Source of the DNA: Candidatus Dadabacteria bacterium
Lineage (GTDB): Bacteria > Desulfobacterota_D > UBA1144 > Nemesobacterales > Nemesobacteraceae
NCBI GenBank assembly: GCA_009837205.1
Contig: VXTZ01000014.1
Location: forward strand, 1-64,000
DNA: 64,000 nucleotides
Direction of reading: 5' to 3'
The translations under genes were made by a program, and so were the position numbers. Positions 26,842 through 36,894 of the stretch are shown here, piece by piece; the stretch's first letter is position 1, and the number at the start of each line of letters is the position of its first letter. The notes beneath the pieces were generated by a model. It saw only the letters and a program-made list of their open reading frames with translations. It made no database searches and was not told where the DNA came from.

Positions 26842-27456
26842 CTATAGTTTGCTTGCCTCGTCCATGGCTATGAATCCAGGAATATTCTCAACGCGCTTAA
26901 TCCAGGCACGGATTGCGGGATATCCGTCTAGAGCGAATCCGCCTTCCTCGGCAACATGAGTGTATGCGTAGAGCGCAATATCAGCAATTGAGAAACTCTC
27001 GGCGACCAGAAAGACATGAGAAGTCAGGCGCTTTTCCATAAGCGCCAGCGCGGCTTCACCGGGCACCTTTTTGGCTTCCAGCATAGCCAGCACGTCCTCT
27101 GTCAGCTCACGGTGCTGACGCAGAAAACGTGAGGTGGCGATATTTGGCTCATGGCTGTATTGCTCCCAGAATAACCACTGCAGAACCTGAGCTCGCCTAA
27201 AGGGCTCGGACGGCAAATAATCGGTTCCCTCGGCAAAGTGAAAAAGAATTGCGTTTGATTCCGAGAGCACGCGACCATCCTCAAACACCAAGGTCGGGAT
27301 CTTTCCATTCGGGTTGATCGCCAGGAATTCTGGGGTTCGGGTCTCACCATTCAGGATGTCTAGATTGATTACTTGAAAAACCTTCCCAGTTAGCAGAAGG
27401 ATCAACCGGACCTTGTAGCCATTGCCGGAAATCGGGTCATCGTAAAGTGTCAACAT
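26842..27456 (-). CDS. glutathione S-transferase family protein
   Basis: 204-residue GST with a thioredoxin-like N-terminal half (LTLYDDPISGNGYKVRLIL; cis-proline and gamma-glutamyl binding in NGKIPTLVFEDGRVLSESNAI) and an all-helical C-terminal half with FSIADIALYAYTHVAEEGG (the N-capping box SxAD). It conjugates or reduces electrophiles with glutathione, or acts as a binding protein. It lies at the edge of the defence-like block; base use there differs from the upstream core genes, so it may have come with it. Confidence 0.88.
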   Translation of the reverse strand: MLTLYDDPISGNGYKVRLILLLTGKVFQVINLDILNGETRTPEFLAINPNGKIPTLVFEDGRVLSESNAILFHFAEGTDYLPSEPFRRAQVLQWLFWEQYSHEPNIATSRFLRQHRELTEDVLAMLEAKKVPGEAALALMEKRLTSHVFLVAESFSIADIALYAYTHVAEEGGFALDGYPAIRAWIKRVENIPGFIAMDEASKL

Positions 27457-27685
27457 AGATATTCCTCAGTACATTCAGGATTGGGGAAGATATGCTAGCA
27501 CAACAAATGGTTGGGCACAATAATAAGGGGAGACAAGATGCCTGATTACATCCCCTATATCGTCTTTTTCCTTCAAGAAAACGGTAACTGGCGAAGAACC
27601 TAATCTTTTAGAACTTATATATATAACTAGACAAAAGGAATTTGATTTGTGGCTGAGCTTACCGAAGGACTATTTCTTTCTTAAT

Positions 27686-30600
27686 TTAAAGGTTGTGAGT
27701 TTGGAATAGCCACGCATCAATAGTTTCAGTTACCTGTTTAAGACCAACGACATTTAAACTAAAAATTATTGGAAGAAGATTGTTGCGAAGGTAAAGAATT
27801 TCTTGGACTCCTCCCTCTTTCCTTGCGATATTTTCGAGAATTTTCTCAGTGATAATCTTTCTGCTTTCAGGCAGAAGCAGTTCTTGATACAGTAGGTTTA
27901 AAAACTGCGCCGCAAGCATGACCACTTGCGTTAAGTCAACAGGCTCTTCGGCAAGAAACGAAAGTACTTGCGAGAAAGGCCATTTGTCTATCTTCCACTC
28001 CGCAATAATTCCAGCTTGTCTGATAATATTCGGGTTCAGTCTGGTGAAAAAATATCCATACCCGAAAAGTTTTGCGCTTGCATCAAAGAACACCTCTGGT
28101 TCAACTATGCTCAATTCAACACATTTTTCTATGACGACCTGTGTCCATACACGCGATACGCCGTATTTACTTTTAGCTAGCTTGGCTTGCACGAGATCGT
28201 CGGTCCAAAGCACCGCTCCCGGCATACGGGCCAACAAGACCGCTTCCGCTCCATAGCGACCAAATACCTGAAGCAGTTCATCTCTTTCTTCCGGTTCTAG
28301 TTCCGCAAGAGCTATGCAAGATTCGACCCTGCAGGTGGTCTCCAGGGTATCAACAAGATTACGCAGTTTCTCAACAAAGAACTTTTTTTCCTCACTGCTG
28401 CTTTCCGAAAGTGCGTGTCCAGTATCTGTTTTTAGCAGCGTTGCTGATTCCCAGCTCCCAAGTGGTGCTTTGTTTGCTATCATACGACGGAGTTCGTTCA
28501 CGGTGTTTGTGGAAACCACAAAGTCAATTGACCAGTTTTTCAGGATGTCGAGTTCGTCAAGCAGAAGCAACGAAGAAATTGCACTCATGTCTAAAACGAC
28601 TGTACTGCACGACCCGAGTGTTTCTGCTGCACTGTTATACTCTTCCCTAGAACCTTCACAACACTTCACTAGACCACTCGGAGATGTAGCCAGATTCAGA
28701 ACTGCTTCGAACGCATTGCCGCCGAAATGTTCGCCGAAAACATGGAGCGGGAGCGGACCCTCTTTATATGCCTGTTCAAACTTGAGCATTTCTTCATGGA
28801 GCTTGTCTACAAGATCCAAGATCGTGCTAATGTCCAGCTCCGGTTCATCTGATCCAGTCTCCTTGGGCACCATCCTTATAAGCTGTACATCCGTCAATCC
28901 CGGAAATCTCACCTGCCTTTGCTCTATACAGTCCTGAAAACGATAGACATACTTGTTCTGGATTTTCTTGATTTCACCAATACGATCTTGGATGCCTTCG
29001 GCAAGGACGAAAGTGTCTCCCTCTTTTTTCCCCATCATAGCACTGCATATTTTGTTATCGGGTGAGAGTTCGCGTTCAGGGAACTGTGAACTTGAATCTG
29101 GAATATCTTTGACAACAATTTGGTGAGTGGTAGGGTTTCCCTGTTCAACGTAACATACAACGGCTCCAACTTCGACGCAGTCCGGATCTTCCAACTCCGG
29201 CTTCTTTTCATTGAGATATAGTGAAGCTCTTATGAACGCCATATGTGCATCAGGATCCTGAAAATTACGGCGAAGGACACGGTAGGCGTACTGGATTCCC
29301 AGCAGTTTTTGGTTTATCGCCTTTAGAACATGGACGACCATGAGAGCCGTTTGCGGACTTGCTTGATCGGCTTCCGGTATGCTTGAAGGATCATCATCTA
29401 TCAGTTCGGGTCGGTCAAGTTCCACTCCTAGGAAGGAGCGCCTGAGACTGAGTTCCTTGTCCTCTGGACACCGCTTGATTTCCTTGTCAAGAATTTCTAT
29501 CGCTTTCTCAATGTCGTATTCTATAAGGAAAGAGAACTCTGCTTCAAACAGAGTCTTGTTGACTACTCCTGCTTGGCGCAGTTCTTCGAAAATGCTGAGC
29601 ATAATGTCATGTCTTTCCAAGCGATTTGCGCATTCCAAAAGATATTTTGTGTCGGAACCATACGTAGTTGGATCGGCAACCCGCTTCCAGAGCGGGAGAG
29701 CATCTGAAAAACGCTTCAGCTTGAAAAGCAGTAACGCGAGCCGCCGAATTTCAAATACCGTCGTCGCATCATTCGTGAGCGCAAGCGCGTCATCCGCACA
29801 ATCTGAAGCTTTATCATTTTGTTCTTCCAGCAAATGGAGTTTTGCGGTAAGTGTCTTGAGATTGACATCCGATACACTTCCGGCAGGAATTTCATTCAGA
29901 AGTTTATAGCAGGCATCGAATTGTTTTTCCTTTGCAAACACCTGCAGTCCGAGTTCAATTGCATTTTCCCGAAAATCCTCCCGCAGTTTTGCCTTGCTTT
30001 TTGCTAACTGCGAGAACAGCTCTCCTGCGTCAGAATAATCGCCAGGGTCTCCGCGGTCTATGAGCATCATGCCAAAGATCATTTGACCTTGGTCCGACAA
30101 TACCTCCAACGGTATGCGACGCATCAAGTCAATTGCTTCGTCAAGTTTTCCCTCAATACGGAGCGACCCGCTATAGGCTTCAATGACTAAAGTATTCTGA
30201 GGGGCAATTCTCTTTGCCTCTTCCAAATCCTCACGGGCCTCCACATTTTTTCTAAGAGCCGTTCTCACTCTTTGTCTGGTAAGCAGAGCTTCTGCTTCTC
30301 CCGAAACAAAATGATTTTCTTTGGCAAACGCAATCGCTTTGCATAGGGCGTCTTCGGCTTCCAAGAGTTTTTCCTCATCACAGAAAAGGTCTTTGGTTCC
30401 ATATCGCTCAATGCTTCTTGAAATTTCCATCTGAAGGACGATTTGTCCCAGATACAACCAAGTTTCTGACGCGCGGCTCTCGGCGTCTACTGCGACTTTG
30501 ATAAATTCCTCGGCTTTCTGCAAGTCACCACAGTTCAGTGCTCTACGAGTCAAAGGAACCGCTACCTCATCTTTTTCAAGCAAATCTTTGGGTATGGAAT

Positions 30601-31531
30601 CTTTTAGTTGCTCAAGAGTTACCGAATCCGGCGCACTTTGAATAAAAATCAACAGCACACGTTCTGAGCGGGGAAATTCTTGCTTTAGTTCGCAGGCCAG
30701 TTCGTAAGCCCGTTCGCGCTGTCCAATCATAAGATAGCCTAGCGCTTCGTTGGTCCGGGCTACTTCGTCATCCGACTGGTACTCTTTTGCTTTCAGATAC
30801 AAATCGGCTGACCCCTTAGGGTTGTCGGTCGATACTTCAACATCACCGAGAGATGTAAGCAATCTGAACTTCTGCCGCGCTGTGAGTCTGTCCCAACTCC
30901 TCCTCCTTATTCGCCGGAGCAGAAATCTCGCTATTTGATAATCGTGTTTTTCCAGAGAACTTCGTGCATCATCAATCTCGGCATCAAGTTCATTCTGATT
31001 GTCCCTACCGAGGCTTTGCACGAGAGATCGCTGTATCTTAAGAGACTCGTCAAGTTTCGAGTCAATTTTTTGGAAATAAGAGGCCGACGCTCCGTCTTCG
31101 TACCAATCACGGACATCCGTATGCTTGTCCAGAAGCTGCTCGATACGACTCCAACCAAAGATCTCTACTTTAAACAAATTTTTTTTCTTATGTTCACGAT
31201 TTATCTTTACCAGAAAGTCCTGCACTTCACTGCCCACTTTATCCGTCGTCATGATTACGTACCGGTTAATGGGAAGTTTGAATTTCTTCGCTTTCTCGAT
31301 TTCGGTTTCTACTTCGGTTGGAGTAATCCTTTTTCCTTCTTCTCGCAGTTTGCACTGCGCAGCACGTAGTAGATATTCCCCGCTTAAGTCAAGGATATCC
31401 ACTCCTTTCTGGGCCTGTCCCCTGAGTGCGTACAGGTCTAATTCCGGGCATTCCCAATGAACTTTTAGCAGTTCTAAACAGAGAATTTCGAAATCTTCTG
31501 AGTTCTTCGGTTTTTTGTAACTCTTGCGCAT
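27686..31531 (-). CDS. large conflict-system protein: Mrr-like nuclease + TPR array + GreA/B C-terminal domain + PIN nuclease
   Basis: 1281 residues. 1-150: restriction-endonuclease fold, with GVDI (D44) and the QCK motif (Q59-C60-K61), as in Mrr-like PD-(D/E)xK enzymes. 170-770: many TPR-like helical repeats. About 785-875: a GreA/GreB C-terminal-like domain (EVGAVVCY..., MMGKKEGDTFVL, IGEIKKI). 970-1150: PIN-like RNase with acids D981 (VVLDMS), E1013 (NELRR) and D1111/D1112 (LWTDD). The TPR-GreAB-C-PIN order matches an architecture I recall as a predicted biological-conflict system; an N-terminal Mrr-like domain on top is striking. It probably senses a nucleic-acid or RNA-polymerase-linked signal and cuts DNA and RNA, an inference. 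It starts 71 bp after a restriction-modification gene and has its own promoter region. Confidence 0.85.
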   Translation of the reverse strand: MRKSYKKPKNSEDFEILCLELLKVHWECPELDLYALRGQAQKGVDILDLSGEYLLRAAQCKLREEGKRITPTEVETEIEKAKKFKLPINRYVIMTTDKVGSEVQDFLVKINREHKKKNLFKVEIFGWSRIEQLLDKHTDVRDWYEDGASASYFQKIDSKLDESLKIQRSLVQSLGRDNQNELDAEIDDARSSLEKHDYQIARFLLRRIRRRSWDRLTARQKFRLLTSLGDVEVSTDNPKGSADLYLKAKEYQSDDEVARTNEALGYLMIGQRERAYELACELKQEFPRSERVLLIFIQSAPDSVTLEQLKDSIPKDLLEKDEVAVPLTRRALNCGDLQKAEEFIKVAVDAESRASETWLYLGQIVLQMEISRSIERYGTKDLFCDEEKLLEAEDALCKAIAFAKENHFVSGEAEALLTRQRVRTALRKNVEAREDLEEAKRIAPQNTLVIEAYSGSLRIEGKLDEAIDLMRRIPLEVLSDQGQMIFGMMLIDRGDPGDYSDAGELFSQLAKSKAKLREDFRENAIELGLQVFAKEKQFDACYKLLNEIPAGSVSDVNLKTLTAKLHLLEEQNDKASDCADDALALTNDATTVFEIRRLALLLFKLKRFSDALPLWKRVADPTTYGSDTKYLLECANRLERHDIMLSIFEELRQAGVVNKTLFEAEFSFLIEYDIEKAIEILDKEIKRCPEDKELSLRRSFLGVELDRPELIDDDPSSIPEADQASPQTALMVVHVLKAINQKLLGIQYAYRVLRRNFQDPDAHMAFIRASLYLNEKKPELEDPDCVEVGAVVCYVEQGNPTTHQIVVKDIPDSSSQFPERELSPDNKICSAMMGKKEGDTFVLAEGIQDRIGEIKKIQNKYVYRFQDCIEQRQVRFPGLTDVQLIRMVPKETGSDEPELDISTILDLVDKLHEEMLKFEQAYKEGPLPLHVFGEHFGGNAFEAVLNLATSPSGLVKCCEGSREEYNSAAETLGSCSTVVLDMSAISSLLLLDELDILKNWSIDFVVSTNTVNELRRMIANKAPLGSWESATLLKTDTGHALSESSSEEKKFFVEKLRNLVDTLETTCRVESCIALAELEPEERDELLQVFGRYGAEAVLLARMPGAVLWTDDLVQAKLAKSKYGVSRVWTQVVIEKCVELSIVEPEVFFDASAKLFGYGYFFTRLNPNIIRQAGIIAEWKIDKWPFSQVLSFLAEEPVDLTQVVMLAAQFLNLLYQELLLPESRKIITEKILENIARKEGGVQEILYLRNNLLPIIFSLNVVGLKQVTETIDAWLFQTHNL

Positions 31532-31548
31532 GTTTTTCTGGTTGACGG

Positions 31549-31572
31549 TTAAGATAATTTAAATTAGCTAAA
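31549..31572. promoter_or_regulatory. imperfect palindrome (operator candidate) before the multi-domain nuclease gene
   Basis: A 24-bp palindrome with 10 of 12 matching pairs and the perfect core TAATTTAAATTA, 18 bp upstream of the ATG at 31531. A TTGACA box (31587-31592, minus strand) lies just upstream, so a repressor bound here would block the promoter. No regulator gene is adjacent. Confidence 0.45.
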
Positions 31573-31602
31573 CTCAGCCTTCATTTTGTCAACACCCGGT
31601 TT

Positions 31603-34476
31603 TTATCTTAACACCGCATAACGTTCTTCCTCTACTCTCTCCGCCTGCCCAAGCGCTTCTAGGCTTTCCAATAGCGGCTTCACACTCGTCACCCGTGCGC
31701 GTTTGAAGCAGCGGGCGATTTGTTCAGGGGTGGCTTCGCCCAATTCAGACAGTGCCTCGCGGACGGCAGCAATCTGATCGGGTAAGGCCTTGGGCCAAGG
31801 GAGCTTTTCCCCTTTGGCTTCTACACCTAGGTCCATCTCTATAGTCTTTCTTATCGCTGCTTGTTTGTCCTCGGGGGTTTGATATTCGGGGCGGAGCCAA
31901 CGGATTTGACCCGCTGTTTCTTCCTCGGCACGTTCCTTGTTAAGGGCCACAAGGCGAATCAATATCTCTTCATCACTCAGGCTCGCGGACCAACCATAAG
32001 CCTCTGCCACGGCGACGTCGATCTGGTCGTGCAAATCTTTGAGTATGCTGACCAAACCCTGATCATATATTTCGCGGTCTTTACCCTTGATTGTCTCACC
32101 AGCGCGGAGCTTTTCTAGTACGTTGTACACTTGGTTTAGGGTTAGCTTAGGATATGTTTCCTGCTGGCGTTTGCGGTGGGTATCCAGCTTCTCCCCCAGT
32201 TCACAGAGATGAGCTTTTTGGGTTTCGGTTTGGTCGGGAAAGGGGAAGGGATCAAAACAGCGGGATTTGTTGTAACGGGGGACAGCCCCCAAGCGTCCTC
32301 CTGCCGCGAATGACCAAACCATATGTACCCTACTCGAAAGCACAGCAAGATGGTTTCCATCGGCAAGAGCTATGGCAATCAACATGTGATCGGGTCGCGT
32401 ACCGACATCCAAATACTGGAACACTCGGTGCTTGGATGTCTCTATGGTCGCGACAAATCTTGGGAGTCCATGGAGAGCCGGTCGAATCTCGCTGCGAACC
32501 CGTCCAAATAGCCACCATTTTTCCCTAAACGCCTTTTCTTTCTTCACCGAGCGTTCGGGCCACACATTGTCAAACAGATACTGGTAAGCCTCTGGAAAGC
32601 GGTTCTTGACTTCATCCTCCGTCAGGTCACAGAAGTCCAGCACCCAATTGTCGCCGCGTATTTGGTTGAATTCTTGGCCCTTCACATATGGGCCGACGAA
32701 TTTGTCAAGATCCTTCCTTACACCGTAGCCTAGCTTAGTCAGTTGCTCCTTTGAGACGACAAATCCTTGCCCGGCCAACATCATTCCGTTTGAAGAAAGG
32801 CCAGAATTTGCCAAGAGCGGGCGAGCACCAACAACATCAATGCCAATTTTTAGATCTGAAAAGATCTTTCCAATTTGGCGATTGAAGGTCACAACCTGCC
32901 CATCCATTGCGCTGTTCACCTTGCTCTCGGTAGCTATGGTCAGCAGCAGCCCAGTTCGGTTACCCGCTGCCGCTACTGTAATTGCAATTCGAACCGCCGC
33001 ACTATGGAGTGTGTCCACCCAAGGGTGGTCTGGAATGGCGAAGAGGAGCGAGAGTGGCTTTTTTTGATCGTTCAGATGTGGCTCCAGCACGCGGCGGTTG
33101 AATGTCTGGCGTAAGCTGTTTGTGGTGATCAGGCCAAAGCGGCGCGTGCCAATACCCTTTTTAGGATTATAGGCACGGGTCATCAATGCCGCCTTTTCCC
33201 ACCAAAACATCACAAAGTCGGCGCTTTTTGGCATCTTGGGATAGGCTTTCCAAAGTGCTTCAACATAACCGTCCCCCAAAGCATCCCTAAGGATTGATCC
33301 TTTTCCAATGAAGGGCGGGTTACCTACAATGAAATCGGCCTCCGGCCATTTTGTCGGCCGCGGATTCGTATAGCTATAGACCTGTTCACGATATGACGGA
33401 TCAGGGACTTCTTTACCTGTTACTGGATGCGTGTAAGTCGTGATCTTGTCCCAAACTGTCACTGGCTGGCCGTTCTCGTCCAGAAGAGGTTTTCGTTCTT
33501 CCCATTCCAGCACGGCGTCGGCGTTCCGGATGTTCTTGAAGTCTCGCAGTACAGGTTCAGAGGGTGCGGCCTGCCCGTGGGTGCGGAAGTGCCATTGCAA
33601 ATAGCCAATCCAGAGGACCAATTCGGCTACATTTGCGGCCCATGGGTTTAGCTCGATACCCTGAAACTGGTGCGGGTCTACGGTGATGAAGCTGATCTGC
33701 GTCTCGCCCAGTTCGGTAAGCAGTGCTATCACTTCCCCCTCAAGCCGTTTCATCATCTCCAATGCGACATAAAGGAAGTTGCCCGAACCGCAAGCAGGAT
33801 CGAGCACACGAATTTCACAGAGCTTACGGCGGAAGTTACGAACCAAATCGCGAGCTTTTTCCTCTTTTCCATCGGCAGTTAGACGCTGCACAGCGGTCTG
33901 CACATCGCGCCAGTCTTCGCGAAGGGGCTCCATAATCGTCGGTGTGACCAACCGTTCGACATAAGCACGCGGAGTGTAATGGGCACCGAGCTTGCGGCGC
34001 TGACGCTTATCAAGTGCGCGCTCAAGGAGTGTGCCGAAGATGGCCGGTTCGACCTGTTTCCAGTCTGCCTCGGCAGCTTCAATCAGAAGGTTGAGTTGGA
34101 GTTCGTTGAGTGGCAACGCATCGGCATCCTTGAAGAGCCCACCGTTGAAGTGCATGAGGTCTTGCATTAGTACCTGAGAAAAGCCGCCGGTATTCATTAC
34201 CTCCCAGAGGCCCTTGAGCATGGGTTCAGCGTATTCGGTATGGCCACGAAGTTTGACGAGAAGTTCGGTGAAGCTGTTTTTAGGAATCAACTCTACATCT
34301 TCGGCAAACATGGAAAATAGACAGCGCATGAGGAAGCGGGCAACAGTTTCGCTGTCGTGGTCTTGATCTTCGAAGCTTTTACCTAGTTCGGCCAGATGAA
34401 CGGCAATGTCCCGCGTGACTTCGGCCGCTGTGAGTGCCGGGTCGAGGCTGAAAGGATCGGACCAGATGGTACGCAA
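31603..34476 (-). CDS. MmeI-like (type IIL/IIG) restriction-modification protein: methyltransferase and target-recognition part
   Basis: The major part of a single-chain restriction-modification enzyme. A helical spacer domain is followed by [14 protein letters not shown] and the methyltransferase motifs: [17 protein letters not shown], and [10 protein letters not shown], typical of N6-adenine methylation. The target-recognition region and a helical C-terminus with [13 protein letters not shown] follow. The indicated start is a TTG and is only where this frame can begin; the same frame is open further upstream (to about 34585) with native-looking sequence (YADFSRQGQGYNQFP). It is separated from the N-terminal nuclease part by a one-base frameshift. 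As it stands the full enzyme is not made unless the frameshift is bypassed. Confidence 0.85.
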   Translation of the reverse strand: MRTIWSDPFSLDPALTAAEVTRDIAVHLAELGKSFEDQDHDSETVARFLMRCLFSMFAEDVELIPKNSFTELLVKLRGHTEYAEPMLKGLWEVMNTGGFSQVLMQDLMHFNGGLFKDADALPLNELQLNLLIEAAEADWKQVEPAIFGTLLERALDKRQRRKLGAHYTPRAYVERLVTPTIMEPLREDWRDVQTAVQRLTADGKEEKARDLVRNFRRKLCEIRVLDPACGSGNFLYVALEMMKRLEGEVIALLTELGETQISFITVDPHQFQGIELNPWAANVAELVLWIGYLQWHFRTHGQAAPSEPVLRDFKNIRNADAVLEWEERKPLLDENGQPVTVWDKITTYTHPVTGKEVPDPSYREQVYSYTNPRPTKWPEADFIVGNPPFIGKGSILRDALGDGYVEALWKAYPKMPKSADFVMFWWEKAALMTRAYNPKKGIGTRRFGLITTNSLRQTFNRRVLEPHLNDQKKPLSLLFAIPDHPWVDTLHSAAVRIAITVAAAGNRTGLLLTIATESKVNSAMDGQVVTFNRQIGKIFSDLKIGIDVVGARPLLANSGLSSNGMMLAGQGFVVSKEQLTKLGYGVRKDLDKFVGPYVKGQEFNQIRGDNWVLDFCDLTEDEVKNRFPEAYQYLFDNVWPERSVKKEKAFREKWWLFGRVRSEIRPALHGLPRFVATIETSKHRVFQYLDVGTRPDHMLIAIALADGNHLAVLSSRVHMVWSFAAGGRLGAVPRYNKSRCFDPFPFPDQTETQKAHLCELGEKLDTHRKRQQETYPKLTLNQVYNVLEKLRAGETIKGKDREIYDQGLVSILKDLHDQIDVAVAEAYGWSASLSDEEILIRLVALNKERAEEETAGQIRWLRPEYQTPEDKQAAIRKTIEMDLGVEAKGEKLPWPKALPDQIAAVREALSELGEATPEQIARCFKRARVTSVKPLLESLEALGQAERVEEERYAVLR

Positions 34477-35057
34477 AAGGTTGCGGGTTTCTTCGTTACG
34501 CAGGTCGTCGAGAAAGATTCGGTAGCTGTTGCCATCTGGAAACTGGTTGTAGCCCTGCCCCTGCCGCGAGAAATCAGCATAAAGTCTATCACATGTCCTA
34601 TGTCCACGATCAAGAGGAAGGGCGGCCAGCCGTCTTCCTTGGATACCGCGCGGGCATAATTATCAGCTTGGTTGCGGGCCTTGAGCATGGTGCCGTCCCA
34701 GCCGGCAGTACCCCGCACCCCGTGGCCGGTGCGCTTTTGCTTGCGGTCAGGAATCCCCTTGGTCAGATCGCCCTGGCGATTTTTCTTTTGGTCTACGCCC
34801 TGCTTTGTCTCCAGCACGAAATGACCGCTGCGATAGACGTCGATGAAGCCAGTGCTAGGCTTGTGGGTGTGGGTAAAGGTAACGGGTCGTTCAAATCGAT
34901 AATGGTCGTTTGCGTCATCGTCCGTTGCAGGGAATGGGCGATCCAGCCCAAGCATGTCGGTCAGCTCGATCACGAAAAGCTGGTAGTTGGCTTGCTCACT
35001 GCCACCGGATGGCTTCCAGCGTGCAATGAACTCGTTGATTTGTGTGTCAGTTGTCAT
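34383..35057 (-). CDS. MmeI-like restriction-modification protein: N-terminal nuclease part, frameshifted
   Basis: The first about 158 residues form the N-terminal nuclease domain of the same gene: TGFIDVYRSGHFVLETKQG carries the D...E-x-K catalytic pattern, and PPFLLIVDIGHVID leads to the linker. At 34581-34584 (a T-run on the coding strand) one base is missing; beyond it the frame is nonsense (FMLISRGRGRATTS), whereas the next frame resumes YADFSRQG and joins the methyltransferase part. The intact protein would be about 1150 residues, spanning 31603-35057. Loss of the nuclease with a silent methyltransferase, or a sequencing error, would both explain it. Confidence 0.8.
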   Translation of the reverse strand: MTTDTQINEFIARWKPSGGSEQANYQLFVIELTDMLGLDRPFPATDDDANDHYRFERPVTFTHTHKPSTGFIDVYRSGHFVLETKQGVDQKKNRQGDLTKGIPDRKQKRTGHGVRGTAGWDGTMLKARNQADNYARAVSKEDGWPPFLLIVDIGHVIDFMLISRGRGRATTSFQMATATESFSTTCVTKKPATFCVPSGPILSASTRHSQRPKSRGTLPFIWPN

Positions 35058-35257
35058 TTAGAAGTCGATTTTTCTAAGCAGGAAATTGTGTTGTTAAAAA
35101 AGGTTTAGAACATACTGTTTATTGCCATTATAACGAAAGAAATGGAGAACGCTAATTAAAGAAAAGGGGATTATATACAAGGTGAGTATCCATGGACTGA
35201 TAGAAGCCCCCTTTCCTTCTACTGAAGATGTCTTAAAAGGTCAAGGTATCTAATCGC

Positions 35258-36766
35258 CTACCTGTTCATCAGGTAGTTAACCATGGTTCTCACGCCGAAT
35301 CCGCTCGCCCCGTACTGATACCAGTCAGAAGATTTCTCCACGTACGAGGGACCGGCTATATCTATATGGACCCACGGAACATCCGAAACGAAATTCTCAA
35401 GGAAAAGCGCCGCGGTTATCGCCCCGCCCCACCTGCTCCCGACATTCTTAACGTCTGCAACGCGACTTCTTATTTCCTCTCTTAGCTCCGCATCAAGAGG
35501 AAGTTCCCACATCTTCTCGCCGACATCGTCCGCGGAACCTAAAATCGATTTCACGAGATTCGCGTTATTACCCATAACCCCGGCGTTATGGAGGCCAAGT
35601 CCAACTATGCAGGCACCGGTAAGGGTTGCGAGATCCACTATCTCGGAAACTCCAAGGCGGACTGCGTAACTGAGTGCATCAGAAAGCGCCACCCTGCCCT
35701 CCGCGTCGGTGTTTATAATTTCTATTGTCTTTCCGTTAAGAGCTGTTACCACATCATCCGGTTTGTAGGCAGAAGCGCCGGTCATATTTTCGGTGGCCGG
35801 GACAATTCCGTGAACGTTAACGCTGGGAGTCAGTTCCCCGAGCGCTTTCATGGTCCCTAGTACTACCGCCGCACCCGCCATATCCATTTTCATCGTTCTC
35901 ATACTGTCTGCGGGCTTAAGGCACAGACCTCCCGAATCAAAAGTTATACCCTTGCCCACGATAGCAACTTTTTTGCGGGATTTTACGGGAGGTGAGTAGG
36001 AAAGGTGTATGAACCTCGGGGGCTCACTACTTCCAAAGGAAACCGCTGAGAGTCCTCCCATTCCCATTTGCCTTATCTCATCCCTATCAAGGACCTTGCA
36101 GCTGATGTGTTCTGATCCTTCGGAAATCGAAAAAGCATGTTCTGCGAGAATCGAGGGGGTAAGGATATTCGGAGGATCGTTAACAAGATCCCTTGAAAAA
36201 GCTACGCTACTTGAAACAGCGCTGGCATATGCGGCCTCACCGCTGAAATAATTGGCCGAAATCTTCCTTGACGCTATGCACACTTTCTCTATCCGGTTTT
36301 TCCTTCTTCCTGAAGACTTAAACTTCCCGTATTCATAGGTGCCGCAAGCCATGCCCTCGAGAAAAATCTTAAGAAACTCCCTATCCACGTTGGAAAAATC
36401 AACGGAGACGGTGCGGGAATGCTGGCCGGTTCTTGCAACCGCAATATTTGCGGCGCGAAAAGCCTCAAGTGCCCCGAAATTTTCTTTTTTCCCAAGCCCA
36501 AGGAGAACGACTGTTTTCGTATTGAAATCGCCCGGGGTATCAACTACAACCGTTTTTCCGAAAGCGCCTTTAAAATCAGACGACTTCACTTTGTCTGAAA
36601 GGAATCCTCCGAGTTTACTATCGATTTTTCTAGCGGCAGCTGGAAGCCTCTGCCCCTCATAACAGAAAAAAACAACTGAATCCGACTCGACGTCGGCGAT
36701 ATTATCCTTTATCAGAAAAAACTCCATTTCTTCACCATTCAATCCAGATTTAAAAATACAGCCCAA
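35258..36766 (-). CDS. pepA: cytosol (leucyl) aminopeptidase, M17 family
   Basis: Two-metal aminopeptidase releasing N-terminal residues from peptides; some homologues also bind DNA at recombination sites. 502 residues with a variable N-terminal domain and the catalytic C-terminal half: VGKGITFDSGGLCLKP and the signature NTDAEGRVALSDAL hold the metal ligands and the catalytic Arg. The ATG at 36766 reads MGCIFKSG; an ATG 14 codons on (before EFFLIKDN) is a shorter choice. It lies divergent from the M20 peptidase gene across 128 bp. Confidence 0.95.
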   Translation of the reverse strand: MGCIFKSGLNGEEMEFFLIKDNIADVESDSVVFFCYEGQRLPAAARKIDSKLGGFLSDKVKSSDFKGAFGKTVVVDTPGDFNTKTVVLLGLGKKENFGALEAFRAANIAVARTGQHSRTVSVDFSNVDREFLKIFLEGMACGTYEYGKFKSSGRRKNRIEKVCIASRKISANYFSGEAAYASAVSSSVAFSRDLVNDPPNILTPSILAEHAFSISEGSEHISCKVLDRDEIRQMGMGGLSAVSFGSSEPPRFIHLSYSPPVKSRKKVAIVGKGITFDSGGLCLKPADSMRTMKMDMAGAAVVLGTMKALGELTPSVNVHGIVPATENMTGASAYKPDDVVTALNGKTIEIINTDAEGRVALSDALSYAVRLGVSEIVDLATLTGACIVGLGLHNAGVMGNNANLVKSILGSADDVGEKMWELPLDAELREEIRSRVADVKNVGSRWGGAITAALFLENFVSDVPWVHIDIAGPSYVEKSSDWYQYGASGFGVRTMVNYLMNR

Positions 36767-36894
36767 ATACAGATGTTTAACAAGAAGGTAATTCTACACT
36801 ACCAACACCCGGTAAAACAAAAAGAATCTTTTAATATGGGGGTTTTTCAAATATGATTTAACCGTCTAATCCAACTAAAAAGAGAAAATCACCC

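Noticed and set aside
35163-35214. AAAGGGG ... CCCCCTTT pair downstream of pepA as a terminator
   Set aside because: The loop is about 35 bases, so the stem is weak; not convincing as an intrinsic terminator.
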